A DNA stretch of 64,000 nt from Planctobacterium marinum (lineage in GTDB: Bacteria > Pseudomonadota > Gammaproteobacteria > Enterobacterales > Alteromonadaceae). The stretch is from assembly GCF_020687805.1 (NCBI RefSeq), contig NZ_JAJEWQ010000002.1, positions 849,062-913,061 of the forward strand, read 5' to 3'. Below are positions 8,618 through 17,967 of this stretch, one piece after another. The position numbers were made by a program, and so were the translations under genes. The stretch's first letter is position 1. Every line of letters starts with the position of its first letter. The notes under the pieces were generated by a model. The model searched no databases and was not told where the DNA came from. It saw only the letters and a list, made by a program, of their open reading frames with translations.

Positions 8618-9387
8618 GGACGTATCTCTATTTGTTGTTCAATTAAATATTGTTTCAGGCCAGGGATAGCAATAATGCCTTTGTGAAATACCGATGCGGC
8701 TAATGCGCCATCGACATTGGCTTGTTCAAATACATCTTTAAAGTGCACCATTTCACCGGCACCGCCTGAAGCGATAAGCGGTACTGAACAAATGGCACGA
8801 ATATTTTGTAGTTGCGCCAGGTCGTAGCCCTTTCTGACACCGTCCTGATTCATGCAATTTAACACGATTTCTCCGGCGCCCCGTTGTTGCACTTCTTTTA
8901 CCCAGTCGGCGGTTTGCTTGCCAGTATTTTGTGTGCGCTTTTCATCACCGGTGAACTGGTATACCTCGTAGGTGTTGCTATCGGCATTAAAATAGCTGTC
9001 TATGCCCACCACAATACACTGCTTGCCGAAGCGTTGGTTCAGTTGGGTGATCAATTCTGGATTGGCCAGCGCTGGCGAATTAATGGAAATCTTGTCAGCA
9101 CCCATTTCCAGAATTGTTTGGGCATCCTCCAGGGTTTTGATCCCGCCCGCAACACAAAAGGGGATGTCGATGACTTTGGCGATACGGGTTACCCAGCTTT
9201 TATCAACCACCCGTTGATCACTGGAGGCCGTAATATCATAAAATACCAATTCATCGGCTCCGGCTTCGGCATATTTTTCTGCCAGTGGTACTATGTCGCC
9301 AATGATTTCGTGATTGCGAAACTGGACGCCTTTGACCACCAGGCCATCGCGTACATCCAGGCAGGGAATTATGCGTTTTGCTAACAT
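8608..9387 (-). CDS. hisF: imidazole glycerol phosphate synthase subunit HisF
   Basis: A 259-residue TIM-barrel cyclase subunit. With HisH it converts PRFAR plus glutamine-derived ammonia to imidazole glycerol phosphate and AICAR. The catalytic aspartates appear in IIPCLDV (D11) and in the VVGID strand; LIASGGAG and [10 protein letters not shown] form phosphate-binding loops. The ATG at 9387 is chosen over one 27 nt upstream because it gives [12 protein letters not shown] and leaves a normal 2-nt gap after hisA. It overlaps hisI by 10 nt. Confidence 0.98.
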   Translation of the reverse strand: MLAKRIIPCLDVRDGLVVKGVQFRNHEIIGDIVPLAEKYAEAGADELVFYDITASSDQRVVDKSWVTRIAKVIDIPFCVAGGIKTLEDAQTILEMGADKISINSPALANPELITQLNQRFGKQCIVVGIDSYFNADSNTYEVYQFTGDEKRTQNTGKQTADWVKEVQQRGAGEIVLNCMNQDGVRKGYDLAQLQNIRAICSVPLIASGGAGEMVHFKDVFEQANVDGALAASVFHKGIIAIPGLKQYLIEQQIEIRPCA

Positions 9388-9389
9388 GG

Positions 9390-10136
9390 TTATTGTGCTC
9401 CCCGTTGCTGCCATAGGGCTATGGCCTGCTCGACAGTAAACTTACCTTCCAACAAGGCCCGGCCTAAAATCACGCCCTGAACATTCGTGGGCTTCAGCTT
9501 TTCGATGTCGTCCAGGCTGCCAATACCACCGGAAGCCTGCCAGTTCACTGAAGGAAATTGCTGCACCATTTCCTGATACAACTCGTAGTTGGGGCCTTGC
9601 AGGGTACCGTCTTTACTGATGTCGGTACACAGTACCTGTTCTACACCAAAATCCAGATAGCTTTGTAACAGCTTACCCAGTTCAACTCCGCTGTCTTCTT
9701 GCCAGCCATGGGTAGCGATGCGTTTTTCACCAGCTGCGTTGATGTTGATATCCAGGGCCAGTACAAAATGTTGTGCGCCGTATTTTTGCATCCAGGATTG
9801 CACAAGGTCCGGATTTTTGACCGCGAGTGAGCCAATCACGACACGAGCCACACCGATATCGAGAAGTTGTTGCACGTCCTGTTCGCTGCGGATACCGCCG
9901 CCACACTGAAATTGCATGCGTTTAGTCGCCACCATTTCTTTGATAAGGCTAAGCTGGCGCTTTTCGGTGTCCTTGGCGCCGGTTAAATCAACGATGTGCA
10001 GCCATTCGGCACCTTGATCGGCATAACTGTGTACCACGTCTACCGGAGCCAGTTGGTATTGTGTTTTTTGTTGGTAATCGCCCTGATAGAGCCTGACGAC
10101 ACTGCCGTCTATTAAATCAATTGCTGGAATAATCAC
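9390..10136 (-). CDS. hisA: phosphoribosylformimino-AICAR ribotide isomerase
   Basis: A 248-residue TIM barrel that carries out the Amadori isomerization of ProFAR to PRFAR, the fourth step of histidine synthesis. The first strand holds the catalytic Asp in [10 protein letters not shown], and the second sits in [14 protein letters not shown]. Phosphate loops CGGGIRS and ASGGIGS are present. Its half-barrel pattern mirrors HisF, as expected for these paralogues. It lies 9 nt downstream of hisH and 2 nt upstream of hisF, in canonical operon order. Confidence 0.98.
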   Translation of the reverse strand: MIIPAIDLIDGSVVRLYQGDYQQKTQYQLAPVDVVHSYADQGAEWLHIVDLTGAKDTEKRQLSLIKEMVATKRMQFQCGGGIRSEQDVQQLLDIGVARVVIGSLAVKNPDLVQSWMQKYGAQHFVLALDININAAGEKRIATHGWQEDSGVELGKLLQSYLDFGVEQVLCTDISKDGTLQGPNYELYQEMVQQFPSVNWQASGGIGSLDDIEKLKPTNVQGVILGRALLEGKFTVEQAIALWQQRGAQ

Positions 10137-10145
10137 GCTGTGTCC

Positions 10146-10742
10146 TTAAATCTGCTCAATAAAGTTTTTAATCAGTTGTGCGCCGGCATCACCAGAACGC
10201 TCAGGGTGGAACTGTACCCCGAAGACATTGTTGTTGCGGATACTGGCGGAGAACGGCTGGCTGTATTCAGTGCTGGCTAATGTATGTGGCCCCACGGGTA
10301 CACAGTAGCCGTGTACAAAATAGAACCAGCTGCCACTGTCGATGTTGTGAAACAGTGGGCTGTCTTGTGCTACCTGAATTTGGTTCCAGCCCATGTGGGG
10401 CAGAGTCAGGGTGTCTGATTGCATCAATTTGACTTGTGTATCCACCAGGCCAAGGCATTCAGCATCGCCTTCTTGGGAATGGTGAGTGAGTAACTGCATA
10501 CCCAGACAAATTCCCAAAACTGGTTGAGTTAAAGCTTTTAAGCAGTCGGTCAGTCCTTTTTCGGCAATTTGTTGCATGGCTGCGGCGGCGGCGCCAACAC
10601 CGGGCAGAAATACCTTATCAGCGGCGGTAATTTTGGCCGGGTCATCAGTAACTAATACTTTATAACCCAGGCGCTCTACCGCAAATTGTAATGAGGAAAT
10701 ATTGGCACAGCCTGTGTGCACAATAACCAGATTCTGGCTCAT
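10146..10742 (-). CDS. hisH: imidazole glycerol phosphate synthase, glutaminase subunit HisH
   Basis: A 198-residue class I glutamine amidotransferase that feeds ammonia to HisF. The nucleophile C79 is in GICLGMQLL, and H179 and E181 of the triad are in GVQFHPERSG. The oxyanion-loop region PGVGAA is present. Its start directly abuts the hisB stop. All catalytic residues are intact. Confidence 0.98.
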   Translation of the reverse strand: MSQNLVIVHTGCANISSLQFAVERLGYKVLVTDDPAKITAADKVFLPGVGAAAAAMQQIAEKGLTDCLKALTQPVLGICLGMQLLTHHSQEGDAECLGLVDTQVKLMQSDTLTLPHMGWNQIQVAQDSPLFHNIDSGSWFYFVHGYCVPVGPHTLASTEYSQPFSASIRNNNVFGVQFHPERSGDAGAQLIKNFIEQI

Positions 10743-11813
10743 TTATAACGCTCCTTTACTGCTGGGTAACACGTCACCTTGTTTGGTAACCGCCTGACGC
10801 AGTGCCCGGCCAAACACTTTAAACAGGCTTTCTACCTGATGGTGAGCGTTGCCTTCTGTCGTGGATAAGTGCAAGGAAATGCCCATGCTGTCACTCAGCG
10901 AGCGGAAAAAGTGACCCACCATCTGGGTATTCATCTCACCGACATTTTCCTGACTAAAATCAGCATCGAACTTTAAGAAGGGACGGGCCGAAATATCCAG
11001 TACACACTCAGCACGGCATTCATCCATTGGCAGGGCAAAACCAAAACGGCCAATACCGCGTTTATCGCCCAGCGCTTTGCGCAATGCTTCACCAATAGCC
11101 AGTGCGGTGTCTTCTACCGAGTGGTGGTCATCTATGTGCAAATCACCGTCAACATTGACGTTCAGGGTAATACCGCCGTGAGTGGCAATCTGGTCCAGCA
11201 TGTGATCAAAAAAGCCAATGCCGGTATTGATACTGGATTTTACCTGTTTGTCTAAGTCAACGTCGACACGGATATCGGTTTCTGAGGTGGTTCTCACCAC
11301 AGTTGCAGTGCGCTCTGACTGATTAAATTGTTCTACAATGTGAGACCAGTTCAGGGTTTCGCGATTGTATTTGATGCCGCGAATACCCATGGCTTGTGCC
11401 AGTTGAATATCGGTATCGCGATCGCCGATAACCCAGGAGCGGGTAAAATCCACTTTACCTTCTGTGAGGTAACTTTGTACCAGTCCCAGCTTTGGTTTGC
11501 GGCAACTGCAGTTGTCTTCCTGAAAATGCGGACAGATTAATACCTCGTCGAAGTGCACGCCCTGACTTTCAAATAGTTGCATCATTTTGTCGTGAGGCGC
11601 ATCAAAGTCAGCCTGTGGAAAGCTGTCGGTTCCCAGACCGTCCTGATTGGACACCATAACCAGTCTGAACCCCTGAGACTGTAATTTTAGTAGTGCCGGA
11701 ATGACATTGGGTTCAAACACCAGCTTTTCCAGAGTATCCAACTGTTTATCTATTGGCGGCTCTTCTACTAACGTGCCGTCCCGGTCGATAAATAAAATAG
11801 CTTGCTGGCTCAT
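10743..11813 (-). CDS. hisB: bifunctional histidinol-phosphatase / imidazoleglycerol-phosphate dehydratase
   Basis: A 356-residue fusion, essentially the length of the E. coli protein. The N-terminal HAD phosphatase (about 1-165) begins FIDRDGTLV with the DxD motif and has a Cys/His zinc loop in [15 protein letters not shown]. The C-terminal dehydratase (about 170-356) carries the metal-binding motifs [29 protein letters not shown] and the later H-x-x-E repeats (NAHHQVES). It overlaps hisC by 4 nt. The fusion is typical of Gammaproteobacteria. Confidence 0.98.
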   Translation of the reverse strand: MSQQAILFIDRDGTLVEEPPIDKQLDTLEKLVFEPNVIPALLKLQSQGFRLVMVSNQDGLGTDSFPQADFDAPHDKMMQLFESQGVHFDEVLICPHFQEDNCSCRKPKLGLVQSYLTEGKVDFTRSWVIGDRDTDIQLAQAMGIRGIKYNRETLNWSHIVEQFNQSERTATVVRTTSETDIRVDVDLDKQVKSSINTGIGFFDHMLDQIATHGGITLNVNVDGDLHIDDHHSVEDTALAIGEALRKALGDKRGIGRFGFALPMDECRAECVLDISARPFLKFDADFSQENVGEMNTQMVGHFFRSLSDSMGISLHLSTTEGNAHHQVESLFKVFGRALRQAVTKQGDVLPSSKGAL

Positions 11814-12904
11814 GCGGCTTGTCCTTCTTGATAAAACTGTTGAATAAGCGCCACCAGACGCTGGTTTTCTTCGCGATTACCCACTGTGATGCGCAGGCAA
11901 TCCTGTAATAAAATTTGTTTTGACTGGTCGCGGATAAGCACGCCATTTTGCACCAGGTATTGCATCAGAGCGTCTTTTCTCTGGCAGCGATACAGCAAAA
12001 AGTTAGCCTTGTTGTCGCCTTGCAGTTGCATACCCGGCAGGCTTGCCAGTTGCGTGCGCAACCATTCCTGCTCATTTTGCAGATAACTTACCTGCTCCTG
12101 CATCAATGCGACGCCTGAGCTGGATAACGCCTGTCTGGCTATCTGGGCCACGGGATCTGACACCGGATAGGGTGCGATAACCTTGAGTAACACTTTGATG
12201 ATGTCGTTGCTGGCCAGGGCGAATCCGCAGCGGATCCCCGCCAGTGCGTATGCTTTTGACAGGGTGCGCAAAATTACCAGGTGCGGAAATTGTGCTAATA
12301 AGCAGGTTTGGGTTTGATCTTTGCTAAATTCGATGTATGCCTCATCAACCACCACCAGTGATTTTCCGGCAAACAGCTCCAGTACTGCCAGAATTTGATT
12401 TTGTGGGATCACCGTCCCTGTCGGGTTATTCGGGGAACACAAAAATACCAGTTTTGGTAAGTTACCTGATTGAGCAATGTTCTCCAGTGCAGCAAGATCC
12501 AGACTAAAGTCACTGTTTAACGGGGCTTTTTGCACATCAACATTAAAGGTCTGGGCGCTGATGGCATACATGCCATAGGTTGGCGGACAGATTAATATGC
12601 TGTCTTTGCCCGGATTACAAAAGCCACGGATCAATAGCTCAATGCCCTCATCAGCACCGCGAGACACCAGAACCTGTTCTTTGTCTAAACCGGCGTATTG
12701 TGCATAGGCGTTTAATACGGATTCAGGCTGACAGTCAGGGTAGCGGTTAAAGCGCTGTGTATCGAGACTAAAATCATTGCTGAAGGGCGACTCGTTGGCA
12801 TTTAGCCAATCATTACCGCCACTGAATAAACGTCTGGCTGACTCGTAGGGAGTGAGATCCCGGACGAAGTCGCAGGTTAAATTATCGATAAATTGTTTGT
12901 CCAT
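11810..12904 (-). CDS. hisC: histidinol-phosphate aminotransferase
   Basis: A 364-residue PLP-dependent class I/II aminotransferase that converts imidazole acetol phosphate and glutamate to histidinol phosphate. The PLP-binding lysine is K217 in [16 protein letters not shown]; upstream are [13 protein letters not shown] and VVDEAYIEF, the family's substrate and cofactor contacts. It lies 4 nt downstream of hisD and overlaps hisB by 4 nt, consistent with coupled translation. Confidence 0.97.
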   Translation of the reverse strand: MDKQFIDNLTCDFVRDLTPYESARRLFSGGNDWLNANESPFSNDFSLDTQRFNRYPDCQPESVLNAYAQYAGLDKEQVLVSRGADEGIELLIRGFCNPGKDSILICPPTYGMYAISAQTFNVDVQKAPLNSDFSLDLAALENIAQSGNLPKLVFLCSPNNPTGTVIPQNQILAVLELFAGKSLVVVDEAYIEFSKDQTQTCLLAQFPHLVILRTLSKAYALAGIRCGFALASNDIIKVLLKVIAPYPVSDPVAQIARQALSSSGVALMQEQVSYLQNEQEWLRTQLASLPGMQLQGDNKANFLLYRCQRKDALMQYLVQNGVLIRDQSKQILLQDCLRITVGNREENQRLVALIQQFYQEGQAA

Positions 12905-12908
12905 GAGG

Positions 12909-14228
12909 TTACTTGTCCTCCTGAGCCGCTAAGCGTATGGCGACGGCATTTTTGTGGGCATCCAGACCTTCTGCATCGGCCAGGTCCATGATGGCGTCAC
13001 CAATTAATTGCAGTCCGTCAAAACTCAATTCCTGTACTGTGTAACGTCGCAAAAAGTCGGCGACGCCCAGGCTGGAGTAATTGCGGGCATAGCCGTAGGT
13101 AGGCAATACGTGGTTAGTGCCACTGGCATAGTCACCCGCTGATTCAGGTGACCACTTTCCAAGAAATATAGAGCCAGCATTTTTAATGGCGGGCAATAAC
13201 CCTCTGGCATCCTGAGTTTGTACAATCAGATGTTCTGGCGCATACAGGTTACTCACAGCAACTGAGGTTGCCACCGAATCGGTCAGGATGTAGCGGGCAT
13301 TTTGCATTGCCGCTGCGGCTATTTCGTTGCGACTCAACGTCTGCAATTGTTGGGTAACTGCCTGTTGTGTTGCTTCAATAAGCGATTGGCTGTCAGACAC
13401 CAGGATGGCCTGGGAATCTGTGCCGTGCTCAGCCTGAGACAGCAAATCAGAAGCCACAAAATCTGGATTGGCGGTATTGTCGGCAAGTACTAATACTTCT
13501 GACGGGCCGGCCGGCATGTCAATTGCCGGGCCACCGGGCAGGGTGCTCACCTGCTGCTTGGCTTCAGTGACAAAGGCATTGCCCGGGCCAAATATTTTAT
13601 CTGCGCGACTGACCGTCTCAGTACCAATTGCCATGGCGGCGATGGCCTGAGCACCGCCCACAAGATTGATTTCTGTTATACCGCAACGCAAAGCGGCATA
13701 GGCAATCGCGGGATGGATTTCGCCTTGCTGATTGGGGGGAGTGCACAGAATACGCTTTTCACATCCGGCCACTTTGGCAGCAACGCCCACCATTAATACG
13801 GTTGATGGCAGGGGCGCCGTACCGCCGGGAATGTACAGACCCACTGCTTCTATGGGAGCGTAACGCAGTTCACAGGTTACCCCCTGCGATGTCTCTGTGG
13901 CGAAGTCCTGATAAGCCTGTTTCTGGTGAAACTTCAGAATGTTGTCATAGGCTACATCAATGGCCTTTTGCACTTTAGCATCGAGTTTGTCGGCTAATGC
14001 CTGCGTTGCAGCGGCACTCAGTTGCAGCGATTGTAATTGTACTTTATCAAACTGCAGGGTTAGCTGCTTTAAGGCGGCATCCCCTTCGTTTTGGATGCGG
14101 GTTAATATCTGCGCAACCGCCACTCTGACATTGTCGGCATTGCTGGCTACCGGACGAGCCAGGGCCGCTTGTTGCTGTTGTGGACTAGCCTGTTGCCAGT
14201 CGATTAGGTTTGGCATGATTGCTGACAT
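12909..14228 (-). CDS. hisD: histidinol dehydrogenase
   Basis: A 439-residue zinc- and NAD-dependent enzyme that oxidizes L-histidinol to L-histidine in two steps. It shows GLYIPGGTAPLPSTVLM, GPGNAFVTEAKQQV, the signature around DMPAGPSEVLVLAD, and SAEHGTDSQAI-type zinc ligand region (SQAEHGTDSQA). The start at 14228 is chosen over one 81 nt upstream inside hisG, giving MSAIMPNLIDW and a 2-nt gap from hisG; an ATG 12 nt further in is also possible. Confidence 0.97.
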   Translation of the reverse strand: MSAIMPNLIDWQQASPQQQQAALARPVASNADNVRVAVAQILTRIQNEGDAALKQLTLQFDKVQLQSLQLSAAATQALADKLDAKVQKAIDVAYDNILKFHQKQAYQDFATETSQGVTCELRYAPIEAVGLYIPGGTAPLPSTVLMVGVAAKVAGCEKRILCTPPNQQGEIHPAIAYAALRCGITEINLVGGAQAIAAMAIGTETVSRADKIFGPGNAFVTEAKQQVSTLPGGPAIDMPAGPSEVLVLADNTANPDFVASDLLSQAEHGTDSQAILVSDSQSLIEATQQAVTQQLQTLSRNEIAAAAMQNARYILTDSVATSVAVSNLYAPEHLIVQTQDARGLLPAIKNAGSIFLGKWSPESAGDYASGTNHVLPTYGYARNYSSLGVADFLRRYTVQELSFDGLQLIGDAIMDLADAEGLDAHKNAVAIRLAAQEDK

Positions 14229-14230
14229 GG

Positions 14231-15130
14231 TTATTCCATCATCTTTTCGATGGGCATCACCAGGATAGAACGACAGCCCAGGGCTTTTAAGCGCTCCATG
14301 GTTTCCCAAAACAGATTTTCCGGGCTGACTACGTGTACGGCTACGCTTTCCTGGTTTCCGGCCAATGGCAGTACGGTTGGATCTTCAGAGCCAGGCAACA
14401 ATTGTTTCACTTCCTCAATACAGGCGATCGGGGCGTGTAACATGATGTATTTACTTTCTTTTGCCTGCATTACACCATTGATTCTGGGCAGTAGTCGGTC
14501 AATCAGGTTTTGCTTTTCAGTGCTTAACGGTTGCGGTCTTTGAATTAAGGTTGCGGTGGAGCGGAAGATGACTTCCTCTTCTTTCAGGCCATTGGCTTCC
14601 AGTGTGGCGCCGGTAGAAACCAGATCGCAGATAGCATCAGCCAGCCCGGCTCGCGGTGCCACTTCTACTGAGCCTGTCAACATGACGCAGGTGGCATCCA
14701 CTTTCTGCTCCTTAAAAAAGCGTTCCAGCAGGTAAGGGTAGGTCGTTGCTACCGTTTTACCGGCAAGTGAGTTCACCGAGTTGTATTGAAACTCATTGGG
14801 TACCGCAATAGATAAACGGCAACCACCGTAGTCCAGTTGGCGCAATACTTCGTATTTGTAGTTTTTACCGGCGGACTGGCGTTCCAGCATCTTTTCTTCC
14901 AGTTCGTTTTCACCGATAAAGCCAAGATCAACTACACCATCCATCACCAGACCGGGAATGTCGTCATCGCGCACCCGCATCAGATCGATAGGCATGTTGG
15001 TGGAATGCGCCATTAACAAACGATCCTGAATTGCCAGTTTCACGCCAATGGCTTTGAGTAAACTGATACTTTTCTCGCTAAGTCGTCCAGATTTTTGTAC
15101 TGCAATTCTGAGTCTTTTGGCATCTGTCAT
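14231..15130 (-). CDS. hisG: ATP phosphoribosyltransferase
   Basis: A 299-residue long-form HisG, the same length as the E. coli enzyme. It catalyses the first committed step, ATP plus PRPP to phosphoribosyl-ATP, and is feedback-inhibited by histidine through its C-terminal ACT-like domain. Seen are [15 protein letters not shown] at the N-terminus, the PRPP-binding region [16 protein letters not shown], and the ACT-like segment from about residue 225. It is the first structural gene of the operon, behind the hisL leader and attenuator. Confidence 0.98.
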   Translation of the reverse strand: MTDAKRLRIAVQKSGRLSEKSISLLKAIGVKLAIQDRLLMAHSTNMPIDLMRVRDDDIPGLVMDGVVDLGFIGENELEEKMLERQSAGKNYKYEVLRQLDYGGCRLSIAVPNEFQYNSVNSLAGKTVATTYPYLLERFFKEQKVDATCVMLTGSVEVAPRAGLADAICDLVSTGATLEANGLKEEEVIFRSTATLIQRPQPLSTEKQNLIDRLLPRINGVMQAKESKYIMLHAPIACIEEVKQLLPGSEDPTVLPLAGNQESVAVHVVSPENLFWETMERLKALGCRSILVMPIEKMME

Positions 15131-15176
15131 GGTTCATTCCTGTTAATCAATGCTAAAAAGTTTGGCCCCTAAAACG

Positions 15177-15304
15177 AAAAAACCCCCGAAAGTCTCCTTC
15201 CGGGGGCAATTAAATTCAGTCTCCGGAAGGCAATCATATAGACCTTCCGGCATAAACCTGAAAGGTCACGCTGGATGATGGTGGTGAGAGTAGGCTTTCA
15301 GGTT
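15177..15304 (-). promoter_or_regulatory. histidine operon attenuator
   Basis: Six arms can be read on the minus strand. A: AACCTGAAAG (15304-15295, inside the leader). B: GACCTTTCAGGTT (15267-15255). C: CCGGAAGGTC (15250-15241). D: CCTTCCGG (15230-15223). E: CCCCCGGAAGG (15206-15196). F: CTTTCGGGGG (15192-15183), then six T residues. A:B, C:D and E:F give the terminator form; B:C (GACCTT with AAGGTC) and D:E give the antiterminator. This is the same logic as the enterobacterial his attenuator. A stall at the His codons of hisL would free B and allow read-through. Confidence 0.88.
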
Positions 15305-15310
15305 AAACAT
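15266..15310 (-). CDS. hisL: his operon leader peptide
   Basis: A 14-codon ORF ending 136 nt upstream of hisG, with four consecutive histidine codons (CAC CAC CAT CAT) at positions 9-12 and a TGA stop. It overlaps arm A of the attenuator, so ribosome position on the His codons decides which hairpins form. E. coli hisL has seven His in a row; the shorter run here is still typical. The ribosome-binding site is weak. Confidence 0.88.
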   Translation of the reverse strand: MFNLKAYSHHHHPA

Positions 15311-15532
15311 AATTCGGTAATTCTTTCCAAATAGGTAGCTGTAATAAATTTCGTGAAAAACAATAACGAACATTCTGACAAAATGCAATCGCCTGTTTTA
15401 CGCACGGGTATTCCAAAATGGTATCTTTTATACAAGTTTTAAACAAAAACGGGAACAAAACAGGCCTTTACACTTGATTTGTATGAAATATGACCGATAT
15501 AGAAAGTAAGCTTATTGTAAAGGAGCGATGTT

Positions 15533-15766
15533 ATGGCCGGGGATATGTTGTTTTATATTCTGCCCAGACTGAGTCGGGTTCCCTACAAGCCCGAGCCCAG
15601 AAACGTTAAGCCTGTTGACAAGGAAGCTCGCTTTCGGCCTTTAAATGACGAAGAGAAACAATTATCGGCCAAAGTTAATCACAAACAAAAAATCGTTGAG
15701 GAAGATGATTCTCCAGGATTATACAAGGACAAAGATGGTCAGAAGCACTTTGATGACTATGTGTAA
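15533..15766 (+). CDS. hypothetical small protein
   Basis: A 77-residue protein I do not recognise. It has a short hydrophobic start (MAGDMLFYILPRL), then a charged, probably disordered body (KPEPRNVKPVDKEARF, HKQKIVEEDD) and an acidic end (HFDDYV). A strong ribosome-binding site (AAGGAG) precedes the ATG, which supports real translation. The 222 nt between it and hisL must hold both this gene's promoter and that of the his operon. No function can be assigned. Confidence 0.7.
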   Translation: MAGDMLFYILPRLSRVPYKPEPRNVKPVDKEARFRPLNDEEKQLSAKVNHKQKIVEEDDSPGLYKDKDGQKHFDDYV

Positions 15767-15830
15767 TGCAAATTCTCTGATATCGACAATACTTGGGTTA
15801 TTAACGCGTTGTTTTTAACCAGGAATATTC

Positions 15831-16331
15831 ATGCAATTACGGCCAGCCTCGATAGCAGACCTTGAGGTGTTACAATGGTGGCATCAACAGGCCCATGTGG
15901 TGGATGCGGGCTCAGACGCCCATTATAACTGGCAAAAAGAATTGCAACGCAAACCACAGTGGCGCGAGCAACTCATGGCAGAAGAAGATGGTCAGCCTAT
16001 TGGTTTTTTGCAAATTTACGATCCTTATGACGATGAAGCACAACGCTGGGGTAATGTCTCTCGAAGGCTAAGGGCTATTGATATCTGGATTGGAGAAGCG
16101 GAGAATCTCAATAAAGGTTACGGTACTCAAATGATGCAACTGGCCATGGCGTTGTGTTTTGCTAATCCGGATGTGCATGCCTTGCTGGTGGATCCGATAG
16201 CCAACAATATCAAAGCTCAGCGATTTTATGCCCGTCTGGGTTTTAAGTTTGTTGAAAGCAAAAAAATTCAGGGTGAGAGTTGCTACGTGTTAAAAATCCG
16301 CCGTGACCAATATGAAAAGGCGATTGCCTGA
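15831..16331 (+). CDS. GNAT-family N-acetyltransferase, AAC(6')-like
   Basis: A 166-residue single-domain GNAT acetyltransferase. The acetyl-CoA loop is LNKGYGTQMMQ, followed by a VDPIANNIKAQRFYARLGF segment with the usual N-x-x-A-x-x-x-Y pattern. The arrangement (GQPIGFLQIY, IDIWIG, DP-x-x-N-x-x-A) resembles aminoglycoside 6'-N-acetyltransferases of the AAC(6')-Ib group and siderophore-type acetyltransferases. Substrate cannot be read from the sequence; resistance should not be assumed. It is followed 42 nt later by a ybaK-like gene. Confidence 0.88.
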   Translation: MQLRPASIADLEVLQWWHQQAHVVDAGSDAHYNWQKELQRKPQWREQLMAEEDGQPIGFLQIYDPYDDEAQRWGNVSRRLRAIDIWIGEAENLNKGYGTQMMQLAMALCFANPDVHALLVDPIANNIKAQRFYARLGFKFVESKKIQGESCYVLKIRRDQYEKAIA

Positions 16332-16373
16332 TAATTCTGTTTAAACCTTATCTCGAAGATATTAAGGAAGATC

Positions 16374-16841
16374 ATGACCCCAGCAATTAACCTGGCTAAA
16401 AAGGCCAGAGTAGCGCACAAAATCCACGAATATCAACATGATACAGCAGCCGAATCCTGGGGGGGTGAAGCGGCTGAAAAATTAGGTGTAGCCGAAAATC
16501 GGGTGTTTAAAACCCTGGTGGTTAAACTGGACAATGGCCGTTTGGCCGTGGCGGTAATACCGGTATCCTCGATGCTGAGTATGAAACTTATGGCTAAAGC
16601 CTGTCAGGCTAAAAAGGCGGCAATGGCGGAGCAAGTCGAAGTGGAACGTGCAACCGGCTATGTCCTGGGAGGGGTCAGCCCGCTGGGACAAAAAAAGCGA
16701 TTATTCACTGTTATCGACAGCGCCGCTGAATCACAGGAAAGCATCTATATCAGTGCCGGACGGCGCGGCCTTGAAATTGAATTATCCCCTGGCGACCTTG
16801 CTAAATTATTGAGTGCTCGCTTTTCAGATTTACAACAATAA
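16374..16841 (+). CDS. ybaK: Cys-tRNA(Pro)/Cys-tRNA(Cys) deacylase, YbaK/EbsC family
   Basis: A 155-residue trans-editing deacylase that hydrolyses mischarged Cys-tRNA(Pro) released by ProRS. It contains the YbaK hallmarks: VFKTLVVKLDNG with the catalytic Lys region, AVAVIPVSSMLSMKL, YVLGGVSPLGQKK (G-x-x-S-P-x-G loop) and ISAGRRGLEIELSP. Length matches E. coli YbaK (159). An AAGGAAG site precedes the start. Neighbours are unrelated. Confidence 0.95.
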   Translation: MTPAINLAKKARVAHKIHEYQHDTAAESWGGEAAEKLGVAENRVFKTLVVKLDNGRLAVAVIPVSSMLSMKLMAKACQAKKAAMAEQVEVERATGYVLGGVSPLGQKKRLFTVIDSAAESQESIYISAGRRGLEIELSPGDLAKLLSARFSDLQQ

Positions 16842-16948
16842 CGCCTGTCAGATGTCATTTGTCGGAAAAGTATGACGCTGACCGTTTGAGACTTTGATTT
16901 TATTGTTGGCTATGTCACAAATGACCGAAAAATAACTGGAGCAACAGA

Positions 16949-17917
16949 ATGTGTCGTTCAACTTTTCTGTTATTGGGACTCGTTGTGACTATGTGTAGTT
17001 TCGCCTCGTCTGATAAAAAAGTACTCTCCGATGGCGAACAGCAGTTTCAAACATTTTACTGGCCAGCCTCTCAACCATCGGAAAACACGGTGGTATTACT
17101 ATCAGGCCCAAATGATCACTGGAATTCCGATGCCGCATGGTGGGTAACTGTAGCCCCGTTACTGCAAAAGCAATTTAACGTTCTGGCCATCGACAGACCG
17201 GCAATCGGTTTGGGCAGTGAATCGCCGGGCCTTGGTTATATCGCTTTTGCCAGCCAGGTTGATACCGCACTCAAAGAATATAGGGTTAAGCAGTTTTCGA
17301 TATTGGCCTTTGCTTCATCCAATATGACGGTTTTAAAACTGTTAGCTGATTACCCTAAGTGGTCTCCTGAGAAGGTGTTACTGGTGGACCCGGATGTATT
17401 AACCGAGTTTTCTGTGGCACGTTATCAGTCCGATGCCAGCCCTTTTGTTGAAAACCAGCAAAAGTACGCTGAATTTCTATCTGAGGGCAAATATATTGCG
17501 CGTGTACAGGAAAAGAATACCGTTGAACTGGAACACATCAAGCAATTGGCTCCGAATCTGAGCGAAGCGCAACAAAGCTGGCTGCAGCAGATTATGGAGG
17601 CCCGTGAGCAGATCCCGAATCAGGTGAACTTATTTCAGGAGATAGCGGTTTATGGCGAGGATCTGCAGACAGCAAGCCAGCTGACCTGGCCGGAAAAAAC
17701 AGCAATTGTGATTGTTGATACTGATTTTGAACAGGGCTATATCAACCGCAGTGATGATGCTGAAGCCATTGAAGGTTTGCAACAATGGCGTAAAGATGCG
17801 CGGGCTCATTACAAAGCATTGACCAAAGCCAAACACAGACAGCTGCTGGTACTGGAAAGTCAGGAGCACCTGGTGATGATTGAACAACCTGAATTGTTTT
17901 TACAGTTGTTGCAATAA
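16949..17917 (+). CDS. exported alpha/beta-hydrolase-like protein
   Basis: A 322-residue protein with an N-terminal signal peptide (about 1-20, ending CSFAS), so probably periplasmic or envelope-associated. The body looks like an alpha/beta hydrolase: VVLLSGPNDHWN (oxyanion strand), VLAIDRPAIGLGSES, a nucleophile-elbow position at ILAFASSNMTVLKLL, an Asp-bearing strand VIVDTDF and a late His in ESQEHLVMIEQPELF. The elbow lacks the usual G-x-S-x-G glycines (A-S-S-N-M), so catalysis is uncertain. It converges on the next gene. Substrate unknown. Confidence 0.7.
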   Translation: MCRSTFLLLGLVVTMCSFASSDKKVLSDGEQQFQTFYWPASQPSENTVVLLSGPNDHWNSDAAWWVTVAPLLQKQFNVLAIDRPAIGLGSESPGLGYIAFASQVDTALKEYRVKQFSILAFASSNMTVLKLLADYPKWSPEKVLLVDPDVLTEFSVARYQSDASPFVENQQKYAEFLSEGKYIARVQEKNTVELEHIKQLAPNLSEAQQSWLQQIMEAREQIPNQVNLFQEIAVYGEDLQTASQLTWPEKTAIVIVDTDFEQGYINRSDDAEAIEGLQQWRKDARAHYKALTKAKHRQLLVLESQEHLVMIEQPELFLQLLQ

Positions 17918-17926
17918 TCCGGTTTC

Positions 17927-17947
17927 GAAAAAGCCAAAAATTGGTTT
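17927..17947 (-). terminator. terminator of the GRDP-like gene
   Basis: Minus strand: AAACCAA, TTT loop, TTGGCTT (one G-T pair), running into TTTTTC. It lies about 20 nt past the stop of the gene at 17968. Confidence 0.6.
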
Positions 17948-17967
17948 GACTGATGCAGCCTGGGCCT

